From an uncultured Fibrobacter sp. (GTDB taxonomy: Bacteria > Fibrobacterota > Fibrobacteria > Fibrobacterales > Fibrobacteraceae), in contig NZ_CALEFV010000339.1 in the NCBI RefSeq assembly GCF_937877005.1, forward strand, positions 1-13,094: a stretch of 13,094 bases of DNA, read 5' to 3'. Both the position numbers and the translations under genes were made by a program. The notes under the pieces were generated by a model, which ran no database searches, was not told the origin of the DNA, and saw only the letters and a program-made list of their open reading frames with translations. Positions 7,398 to 13,094 of this stretch are shown piece after piece. Numbering within the stretch: the stretch's first letter is position 1; each line of letters begins with the position of its first letter.

Positions 7398-7408
7398 GGA
7401 ATACAAAA
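7398..7408 (+). repeat. GGAATACAAAA box 1 (5' leader of the regulator operon)
   Basis: First of three identical 11-base boxes in the region upstream of the regulator gene. It lies downstream of the predicted -10 on the minus strand, inside the leader, where a bound protein would block transcription. The match extends to TTTGGAATACAAAAT (7395-7409), identical to the extended box 2. Confidence 0.6.
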
Positions 7409-7425
7409 TCTGTGTTTTTGTGTGA

Positions 7426-7454
7426 ATTTTACAATAAATTTGGTTATTTTTGAA
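7426..7454 (-). promoter_or_regulatory. Candidate promoter for the regulator-lipoprotein operon
   Basis: On the minus strand, TTCAAA (7454-7449) and TAAAAT (7431-7426) are spaced by 17 bases. This predicts transcription from about 7419 and a leader of roughly 50 nt before the GTG at 7366. The promoter lies between box 1 and boxes 2-3, the arrangement expected for repression from both sides. The surrounding DNA is very AT-rich, so a chance match is possible. Confidence 0.45.
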
Positions 7455-7467
7455 ATTTTATGAGTTT

Positions 7468-7478
7468 GGAATACAAAA
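7468..7478 (+). repeat. GGAATACAAAA box 2
   Basis: Second identical box, in the extended form TTTGGAATACAAAAT (7465-7479). It starts 70 bases from box 1 and 22 bases from box 3, the latter close to two helical turns. Confidence 0.6.
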
Positions 7479-7481
7479 TTC

Positions 7482-7500
7482 GTATTCCTGGAATACAAAA
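7482..7500 (+). promoter_or_regulatory. Palindromic operator candidate GTATTCC-T-GGAATAC including box 3
   Basis: Positions 7482-7496 form a perfect inverted repeat with 7-bp arms and one central base. The right arm, extended by AAAA, is the third GGAATACAAAA box (7490-7500). Dyad symmetry combined with two further direct copies is typical of a binding site for a dimeric regulator. The obvious candidate is the TIGR02147 protein encoded next door, but that assignment is an inference. A second short palindrome, GCGAA-A-TTCGC, follows at 7505-7515. Confidence 0.6.
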
Positions 7501-7592
7501 AAACGCGAAATTCGCTTTCTTGTCGTCAAAAACCGAATTTTGGGGCCTTTTGGAGAGTGTTCTTTTGTGCAAATTTCTACATTTCCCAAAGC

Positions 7593-8384
7593 ATGGAAAA
7601 CACGCATAAAGTGCGCATTCTTGTTACCAATGACGATGGCGTCGGGAATGCGTATATACACTTCCTGGCTCAGTCCTTGACTCCTCTCGGGGAGGTTTTC
7701 GTGTTTGCCCCCGAATCGGAACAGAGTGGCGTTTCTCACGCGTTTACGGTGCGTCGGGGGCTTGCCGTTAAGCAGTGCCATTCATCAGGTGATTATCAGT
7801 CCTACTCTATGGATGGGACTCCAGGCGATTGCGTCAAGTTTGCGTTAGGCCATTTTGCGCTTCATGGGGTTGCCACTGAGGGGGTAGGTCCGGGTCCATT
7901 TGATGTGTGTTTTTCGGGCGTGAACGTGGGTGAAAATTCTGGAGTCTCGTCGCTGTATTCCGGTACGGTGGCGGGTGCTCGCGAAGCCGCCCTTTGGGGT
8001 GTGCCCGGCATTGCGCTTTCGCTCCGCGGCACAACCGCAAACATGCTTGAAACAGCCAAGGATTTCGCCGTGAAGGTGGTCAAGGACCGCCTGTTCGAAC
8101 GGATTCCCGTAGGCGTGTTTTGGAACGTGAATTTTCCAAAGGCTACCGCCGAAACCTTCAAGGGGTACAAGGCGACCAGGATGGCCCTTGGAATGTTTAC
8201 GGACCACTATTCCCACGAAGGGAACATGTGGCAGCTGGACGGTGACAAGCTGTGGGACGAACAGCCCAAGGATAGCGACGACTATCTGTTGAATCAGGGC
8301 TACGCGACGATTACGCCCCACCGTATCGACCAGACCGACGAAGAAAGTTTAGAAGTAATAAATGAAATGATAGAGGAAAACTAA
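7593..8384 (+). CDS. surE: 5'/3'-nucleotidase SurE
   Basis: The 263-aa protein is a typical SurE, a divalent-metal-dependent phosphatase that releases phosphate from nucleoside monophosphates in the cytoplasm and is linked to stationary-phase survival. The metal-site residues are all visible: TNDDG (Asp14, Asp15), ESEQSGVSHAFTV (Ser45) and SGVNVGENSG (Asn111). The conserved YSGTVAGAREAALWGVPGIALS segment follows, and the end TPHRIDQTDEES is normal for the family. I chose ATG 7593 (MENTHKVRILVTNDDG) because it puts the DD motif at the usual distance. An in-frame GTG at 7557 would add 12 unlikely residues. No clear ribosome-binding site precedes 7593, so the start is slightly uncertain. The stop overlaps the gyrA start by one base (TAATG). 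Confidence 0.96.
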   Translation: MENTHKVRILVTNDDGVGNAYIHFLAQSLTPLGEVFVFAPESEQSGVSHAFTVRRGLAVKQCHSSGDYQSYSMDGTPGDCVKFALGHFALHGVATEGVGPGPFDVCFSGVNVGENSGVSSLYSGTVAGAREAALWGVPGIALSLRGTTANMLETAKDFAVKVVKDRLFERIPVGVFWNVNFPKATAETFKGYKATRMALGMFTDHYSHEGNMWQLDGDKLWDEQPKDSDDYLLNQGYATITPHRIDQTDEESLEVINEMIEEN

Positions 8385-11086
8385 TGTCAGAAGAATTGGT
8401 ACCAGGTTCGCAAATCAGGTCCTTGATTGAAAAGGACATGCAGGATTGCTACTTGCGCTATTCCATGAGCGTGATTGTGGCCCGAGCACTCCCTGATGCG
8501 CGTGATGGCTTTAAGCCGGTGCACCGCCGCGTGATGTACAGTATGCATAAGCTCGGCGTGGTGCCCAACAAGCCGACGGTGAAAAGCGCCCGTATCGTGG
8601 GTGATGTAATCGGTAAGTACCACCCGCATGGCGACTCCGCCGTATACGAAACCTTGGTGCGTATGGCGCAGGACTTCTCGCTGCGCTACCCGCTGGTGTT
8701 CGGTCAGGGTAACTTCGGTTCTATCGACGGCGACGGCGCTGCCGCTATGCGTTATACCGAAGCCAAGATGAACAACATGGGTGCGCTCATGTTGGAAGAC
8801 TTGGAAAAAGATACTGTGGATATGGGCCCGAACTTCGACGAGTCTTTGGAAGAACCGAAGGTGCTGCCTTCCGCTCTCCCGAATATGCTCGTGAACGGTA
8901 CCACCGGTATTGCCGTGGGTATGGCTACCTCGATGGCTCCGCACAACCTCCGCGAAATTGCAAACGCCATTCATGCGGTTGCTGAAAATCCGGATATTTC
9001 CGGCGAAGACCTGCTACAGTATGTGTCTGGCCCGGACTTCCCGACTGGCGGTATTATTTGTGGCCGCGCCGGTATCCGCGATGCTTATTTGACGGGTCAT
9101 GGCCGTGTGCGCGTGCGTGCCCGTACCGAAATCGATGTGGATAGCCGCGGTAAGCCGCGCATTGTCGTCTCCGAAATTCCTTACATGGTCAACAAGGCCG
9201 AACTCTGCAAGAAGATTGCAGAACTCGTGAAGGACAAGCGCGTCGACGGCATTACGGACATTCGTGACGAATCTAGCCGCGAAGGTATGCGCATCGTAAT
9301 CGAAATGCGCAAGGATGTGGTCGCCGAAGTCGTTTTGAATAATTTGTTCAAAAATACGCAGCTGCAGACCACCTTCAGCATTTATAACCTCGCTCTCGTC
9401 AACAACCTGCCGAAGCTTTTGACGCTCAAGGAACTTATCCAGGTTTACGTGGATCACCGCCTTGATGTGATTACGCGTTCCACGCAGTTTGACTTGAACA
9501 AGGCCGAAGCACGACTCCACATTATCGAAGGTCTGCGTATTGCAACGCAGAACATCGACGAAGTGGTGCAGATTATCAAGTCTAGCCCGACGACCGAAGC
9601 CGCAAAGACTGCCTTGCAGAACCGCTTTAACCTCGACGAAATCCAGTCGCAGGCTATCGTGGACATGCGTCTTGCTCAGCTTACCGGCTTGAATATCGAA
9701 AAGTTGGAAGCCGAATACAACGAACTCGTTGCAACCGTTGCCGACTTGAAGGACATTCTCGTTAAGCGCGAACGCCGCGTGAAGATTATGCTCGACCGTC
9801 TCGATGCAATCGTCGACAAGTGTGGCGATGACCGCCGTACTTCTATCGAAGATGCCGTTGACGACTACGATTACGAAGACCTGATTGCCGAAGAAGAACA
9901 GGTGATTACGCTCAGCCGCGAAGGCTACATCAAGCGCTTGCCGATTGATACCTTCAAGGCGCAGAACCGCGGTGGCAAGGGCATTATAGGCGCAACCCTC
10001 AAGGAAGAGGACAACGTTGAACAGATCTTTACCGCAAGCACCCACAGCTACCTGCTGGTGTTTACGAACAAGGGTCGCGCTTACTGGACCAAGGTTTACC
10101 GACTCCCTGAAGGAACCCGCAACGGCAAGGGCCGCCCGATTATCAACTTTATCGGTCTTACCGAAGGCGAAAAGGTACAGGCGATTGTGCCGGTGCGCAA
10201 GTTCGGCGGTTACTTCTGTCTCGTGTTTGCGACCAAGAAGGGTGTCATCAACAAGATGGACCTCACCTTGTTCAGCCGTCCGCGCAAGGCGGGCGTGAAC
10301 GCCATCAGCTTGGACGAAGACGATGAACTGGTGAAGGTGCAGCTCGTGGGCATGTCTGCCGAAGACTTCAAGGCTAGCCAGGCTGCCGAAGGCGAAGACG
10401 CTGATGCCGAAGCCGAAACACAGGCTGCCGAGGCCGCCATCGCCGAAGAATCCGAAGACGCCGAAGATATCGAAGGTCGCCCGATTCCGAAGGACTTGCT
10501 GATGCTTGCGACCAAGAACGGTCAGGCAGTGACCTTCCCGATCAGCTGTTTCCGCGCCATGGGCCGCGGCACGCACGGCGTGAAGGGCATTACCTTGGCC
10601 GAAGGCGACGAAGTGATTTCTCTGTTGTGGCTCAAGGCCGGCAACAAGATCGTGACCATTACCGAAAACGGTTACGGCAAGCGTAGCGAACCTTCGACCT
10701 ACCGCATTACCCGCCGTGGTAGCAAGGGCGTACGCAACCTGAACGTGACCGATAAGGTGGGTGCCGCCGTGTTCGTGGAAAGCGTCGCCGATGACTACGA
10801 CTTGATCATTACTAGCCGCGAAGGCCAGGTGATTCGTATCAAGGCTGCCGATATCCGCCTCACGGGCCGTAACGCCCAGGGCGTCAAGGCCATTACCCTG
10901 CGCGAAGGTGATGTGGTACAGGATGCTACCGCACTCCCGAGCGTCGAGGATATCGAACAGGATAGCGCCGAAGCGAAGGAAACCTTCGATCACGTGGAAG
11001 GCGTCGAAGTTGACGACGATTCTGTCGAAAAGATCGAAGACAAGCCGGAACAGCAGATCGGTGTGCCGGCAAATGACGAAGAATAA
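8384..11086 (+). CDS. gyrA: DNA gyrase subunit A
   Basis: This 900-aa GyrA breaks and rejoins DNA in the A2B2 gyrase that introduces negative supercoils. Start is ATG 8384, with AGAGGA at 8372-8377 inside surE. The winged-helix/tower part carries the quinolone-pocket segment HPHGDSAVYE (Ser85, Glu89) and the catalytic Tyr124 in AAMRYTEAK. The GyrA box at 527-533 reads QNRGGKG, close to the canonical QRRGGKG, and separates this protein from ParC. The beta-pinwheel domain follows. It contains an acidic, Ala-rich insertion at 667-698 (14 Asp/Glu, no Lys/Arg) before RPIPKDLLMLATKNG, and the protein ends in an acidic tail at about 853-900. The Ser at position 85 is the drug-sensitive state in the family. 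Co-transcription with surE is likely; a terminator follows. Confidence 0.97.
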   Translation: MSEELVPGSQIRSLIEKDMQDCYLRYSMSVIVARALPDARDGFKPVHRRVMYSMHKLGVVPNKPTVKSARIVGDVIGKYHPHGDSAVYETLVRMAQDFSLRYPLVFGQGNFGSIDGDGAAAMRYTEAKMNNMGALMLEDLEKDTVDMGPNFDESLEEPKVLPSALPNMLVNGTTGIAVGMATSMAPHNLREIANAIHAVAENPDISGEDLLQYVSGPDFPTGGIICGRAGIRDAYLTGHGRVRVRARTEIDVDSRGKPRIVVSEIPYMVNKAELCKKIAELVKDKRVDGITDIRDESSREGMRIVIEMRKDVVAEVVLNNLFKNTQLQTTFSIYNLALVNNLPKLLTLKELIQVYVDHRLDVITRSTQFDLNKAEARLHIIEGLRIATQNIDEVVQIIKSSPTTEAAKTALQNRFNLDEIQSQAIVDMRLAQLTGLNIEKLEAEYNELVATVADLKDILVKRERRVKIMLDRLDAIVDKCGDDRRTSIEDAVDDYDYEDLIAEEEQVITLSREGYIKRLPIDTFKAQNRGGKGIIGATLKEEDNVEQIFTASTHSYLLVFTNKGRAYWTKVYRLPEGTRNGKGRPIINFIGLTEGEKVQAIVPVRKFGGYFCLVFATKKGVINKMDLTLFSRPRKAGVNAISLDEDDELVKVQLVGMSAEDFKASQAAEGEDADAEAETQAAEAAIAEESEDAEDIEGRPIPKDLLMLATKNGQAVTFPISCFRAMGRGTHGVKGITLAEGDEVISLLWLKAGNKIVTITENGYGKRSEPSTYRITRRGSKGVRNLNVTDKVGAAVFVESVADDYDLIITSREGQVIRIKAADIRLTGRNAQGVKAITLREGDVVQDATALPSVEDIEQDSAEAKETFDHVEGVEVDDDSVEKIEDKPEQQIGVPANDEE

Positions 11087-11125
11087 AACGGTGCGGGGCC
11101 TCGAAAGGGGCCGATGCAATCCGTT
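11087..11125 (+). ncRNA. Structured 3' leader/trailer hairpin with a GAAA tetraloop after gyrA
   Basis: The RNA can fold into a layered hairpin. The inner stem is GGCCTC/GGGGCC (11097-11102 and 11107-11112, one G-U pair) closed by a GAAA tetraloop of GNRA type. A 2-bp GC step lies outside it. The outer stem is AACGG/CCGTT (11087-11091 and 11121-11125). It begins two bases after the gyrA stop codon and precedes the terminator. This is a structural element rather than a proven RNA gene; it may be a 3' stabiliser or part of termination. Confidence 0.4.
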
Positions 11126-11137
11126 AATATAAATAAC

Positions 11138-11167
11138 GCTCCTCTCATGTTTGAGAGGGGCTTTTCT
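11138..11167 (+). terminator. Rho-independent terminator of surE-gyrA
   Basis: Stem GCTCCTCTC (11138-11146) pairs with GAGAGGGGC (11153-11161), with one G-U pair and loop ATGTTT. TTTTCT follows. It lies 51 bp after the gyrA stop. Confidence 0.85.
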
Positions 11168-11260
11168 GTATCAAAAACAGGCTTTTTTACTCAAAAATCG
11201 CCGTTTTTTCCTTTTTTTTTTCTGTTGTAAAAGGTAACAACGGAATTGATCCGGTAGTGC

Positions 11261-11289
11261 TTGACCTCTTATGTAGAATAGTATAAATT
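11261..11289 (+). promoter_or_regulatory. Promoter of the xylanase gene
   Basis: TTGACC (11261-11266) is followed by an overlapping pair of -10 candidates, TATAAA (11282, 15-base spacer) or TAAATT (11284, 17-base spacer). The leader to ATG 11326 is about 30 nt and holds CCACCCCCC and the ribosome-binding site AGAGGA (11315-11320). Upstream lies a pyrimidine-rich tract with a small inverted repeat GTTGT/ACAAC (11224-11228, 11237-11241) that could be a regulator site. Confidence 0.6.
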
Positions 11290-11325
11290 AGAAGGGAGTA
11301 CAAACCACCCCCCGAGAGGAAAAGT

Positions 11326-13038
11326 ATGAGTATCAAAAAAGTTTTAACAACAGCCTTTGCCATGGCCGCAATTTCGTCATCCATTTCCTGGGGGCAGACC
11401 GTTACCTGCTCTGGTGGCAGAGATCAGCAAATGGGTAGCGCCGGTGGCTATGATTACGAACTCTGGAGCCAGAATGGTGCCGGTACCGCAACTATGAAGC
11501 TTAACGTAAGCACCGAAAATGGTGGTGCTTTCGAAGTTGAATGGCAGGGTACTATCAACATGTTGGCCCGTACCGGAAAGCGTTGGGGGTCTAACTCCAC
11601 TGTTACCGTACAGAATGTGGGTAATATTACCTCCGAATTTGAAGTGGAATGGAGCTCCTCCGACAACGTGAAGTATGTCAGCGTCTATGGTTGGGGCTAT
11701 TACGACCAGCAGGACATTCCCAGTGGTTTCAGCAATGAAATTGAATACTACATTATCCAGGATCGTGGACCCTACAATCCTACCCAGGGCGGTAAAAAGT
11801 TCGGTTCTGCAAAGATCGATGGTATTGACTACGATTTCTATACTACCGACCGTATTCAGCAACCTTCTCTTTCGGGTACCAGCACCTTTAAGCAGTATTG
11901 GTCCATCCCGTCGAATACGAGCCAGCATCGCACCAAGGGAACCATTTCTATTTCCAAGCACTTCAAAGCATGGGCTGATGCGGGTATGAAGATGGGAAAA
12001 CTGTATGAAGTTGCTTCCATGAAAATTGAATCCTACACCGGAAATACGGGCACTGCAAAAGGTTGGGCTAAAGTTAAGAAGAACCTGCTGAAAATCGGTG
12101 GCAGTGCCGATGAACTTGGCCTCAATGTAACTGCATCTCCGGCTGCGGCAGGTACTGTGACAAAGAGCCCCGAAGCTAACTATTATGCTCCGAAAACAGC
12201 TGTACAGCTCACCGCCAAAGCCAACGAAGGCTGGAAGTTTGTGGGTTGGGAAGGTGATGCTACCGGCTCTACCGAAACCATTTCTGTAACCATGGACAAG
12301 GAAAAGTCTGTTGTCGCCAAGTTTGAATTGGTCGGCGAAACCACAGTGAACCTTCTTAAGGATGGTGATTTCCCGAGCAGCAGCGTGATTTCTACAAGCC
12401 AAGATGCATCTTGGTTCCTGGGTCAGGGTACAAACTGGGGTAACTCTGCTGCAAAGACATCTGTTTCTGGTGGCACGGCTACGGTTGACGTTACCACTAT
12501 TGGTGCAGAAACTTACCAGCCGCAGCTTGTTCAGTACAATTTGGCTCTTGATAAGGGCATGAAGTACAAGTTGTCCTTTAAGGCTAGCGCTGATGTAGAT
12601 CGCAAGATTGAAGTTAATTTCCAACAATCCGTAGACCCCTGGGGTGCATACGCCACTAAGGAATTTGACATCACCACTACGGAAAAGGAATACACATTTA
12701 TCTTTGCTATGGAAGAAGATACTGATGAAGCCGCTCAGTTTGCCTTCAACTTGGGACAAACTACAGGTGCTGTCAAGATTAGTGACGTCAAGCTGGTCTT
12801 CACCACTGCTGAACCGGGTTCCGAAGGTGGTGAAACCCACGCAATCGCATCGACGCTGCGCTTGAACGCCGCCGGTAAGATCTATCAGGTGTTCGACATG
12901 CAGGGCCGTAGCCTCGGCAAGGTCGATGTTGCCAATGGCGCCTCCGTTGCCGCCGCTCTCTTTGCCAAGTTCCAGAGGGCTGGAGTCTACATGGTGAAGC
13001 AGGGTAGCAAGCTTACTCAGGTGCGCGTAACCCGCTAA
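11326..13038 (+). CDS. Secreted GH11 endo-1,4-beta-xylanase with a CBM4/9-like module and Fibrobacter C-terminal tail
   Basis: The 570-aa enzyme should cut the beta-1,4-xylan backbone outside the cell. In order: a signal peptide (about 1-23, ending SISWG); a GH11 jelly-roll domain at about 25-250, with GYDYELWSQNGAG and GGAFEVEW as in typical GH11 strands; a repeat domain at about 264-337 (GWKFVGWEGDA, AKFELVGE) of the InlB-like/bacterial repeat type; a CBM4/9-like domain at about 339-494 (NLLKDGDF, YKLSFKASAD, ISDVKLVF); and a C-terminal domain at 506-570 (IYQVFDMQGRSLG, GVYMVKQGSK, VRVTR). Likely catalytic residues are Glu140 in NEIEYYI (nucleophile) and Glu235 in KIESYTG (acid/base). The last domain resembles the basic terminal domains of Fibrobacter secreted enzymes, thought to serve export or attachment. 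Start is set by AGAGGA five bases upstream of the ATG. The gene has its own promoter. Confidence 0.93.
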   Translation: MSIKKVLTTAFAMAAISSSISWGQTVTCSGGRDQQMGSAGGYDYELWSQNGAGTATMKLNVSTENGGAFEVEWQGTINMLARTGKRWGSNSTVTVQNVGNITSEFEVEWSSSDNVKYVSVYGWGYYDQQDIPSGFSNEIEYYIIQDRGPYNPTQGGKKFGSAKIDGIDYDFYTTDRIQQPSLSGTSTFKQYWSIPSNTSQHRTKGTISISKHFKAWADAGMKMGKLYEVASMKIESYTGNTGTAKGWAKVKKNLLKIGGSADELGLNVTASPAAAGTVTKSPEANYYAPKTAVQLTAKANEGWKFVGWEGDATGSTETISVTMDKEKSVVAKFELVGETTVNLLKDGDFPSSSVISTSQDASWFLGQGTNWGNSAAKTSVSGGTATVDVTTIGAETYQPQLVQYNLALDKGMKYKLSFKASADVDRKIEVNFQQSVDPWGAYATKEFDITTTEKEYTFIFAMEEDTDEAAQFAFNLGQTTGAVKISDVKLVFTTAEPGSEGGETHAIASTLRLNAAGKIYQVFDMQGRSLGKVDVANGASVAAALFAKFQRAGVYMVKQGSKLTQVRVTR

Positions 13039-13045
13039 AAATGAT

Positions 13046-13089
13046 TTTGTCATAGAATCCTAAAGCACTCCTATATTGTGGATGACAAA
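13046..13089 (+). promoter_or_regulatory. Inverted repeat and possible promoter at the right edge
   Basis: TTTGTCAT (13046-13053) is repeated inverted as ATGACAAA (13082-13089), a perfect 8-bp pair separated by 28 bases. TTGTCA (13047-13052) and TATATT (13072-13077) could be -35 and -10 boxes, although the 19-base spacer is long. If so, the inverted arms bracket the promoter of the next gene, an operator-like layout. A simple terminator for the xylanase gene is not visible here. Confidence 0.35.
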
Positions 13090-13094
13090 GAAGG

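Noticed and set aside
7367..7498. N-terminal extension of the TIGR02147 regulator to ATG 7498
   Set aside because: The added 44 residues come from AT-rich DNA holding the repeated boxes and promoter, while the family start matches the GTG at 7366.
7398..7500. GGAATACAAAA copies as a CRISPR array
   Set aside because: Only three 11-base copies with unequal spacing (70 and 22 bases) and no cas genes; an operator cluster fits better.
9014..11119. Long minus-strand open frame of 701 codons opposite gyrA
   Set aside because: It is the antisense of a clearly identified GyrA. The protein is low-complexity (rich in His, Ala, Val, Phe) with no recognisable domain, as expected from codon bias on the other strand.
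11377..13053. Minus-strand open frame of 558 codons opposite the xylanase gene
   Set aside because: The sense strand encodes a complete, recognisable GH11 enzyme with promoter and ribosome-binding site. The antisense frame has no family features.

Overview
The window reads as a chromosomal stretch from a Fibrobacter species (rumen or gut fibre degrader). Three hallmarks point there. Two lipoproteins end in the Fibrobacter major paralogous (FISUMP) domain. One regulator belongs to the TIGR02147/DUF4423 family, which is expanded in Fibrobacter. A secreted GH11 xylanase carries a CBM4/9-like module and ends in a basic C-terminal tail as on secreted Fibrobacter enzymes. This assignment rests on recognised protein families; no database search was possible.

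Layout, left to right. (1) Positions 1-237 hold the C-terminal end of a small, probably membrane-anchored protein of unknown function. (2) Positions 242-313 hold a degraded copy of the 3' end of the SPOUT/TrmH methyltransferase gene found intact at 3882-4634. (3) Positions 367-681 (minus) hold a HipB-like XRE antitoxin/regulator with a near-consensus promoter and no HipA gene beside it. (4) Positions 898-3738 (plus) hold a 946-aa FISUMP lipoprotein with a DTVY heptad stalk and about five Cys/Tyr/Trp repeats. (5) Positions 3791-3877 may hold a 28-aa membrane peptide. (6) Positions 3882-4634 (minus) hold the TrmH-family RNA methyltransferase. (7) Positions 4662-4692 hold a strong minus-strand terminator for the next operon. 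(8) Positions 4756-7366 (minus) hold a two-gene operon, TIGR02147 regulator then FISUMP lipoprotein, with overlapping reading frames. (9) Positions 7367-7592 are a divergent control region with three GGAATACAAAA boxes and a perfect GTATTCC-T-GGAATAC palindrome. (10) Positions 7593-11086 (plus) hold surE and gyrA, joined by a TAATG overlap. (11) Positions 11087-11167 hold a structured 3' untranslated region and terminator. (12) Positions 11326-13038 (plus) hold the xylanase with its own promoter.

The most system-like part is the regulator-lipoprotein operon with its boxes. A lineage-specific regulator appears to control a surface lipoprotein from a promoter flanked by repeated boxes, and a sister lipoprotein sharing two modules lies across the methyltransferase gene. 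The housekeeping genes (surE, gyrA, the methyltransferase) are ordinary, apart from an acidic insertion in the GyrA C-terminal domain. The xylanase links the region to plant cell wall breakdown but appears to be independently transcribed.
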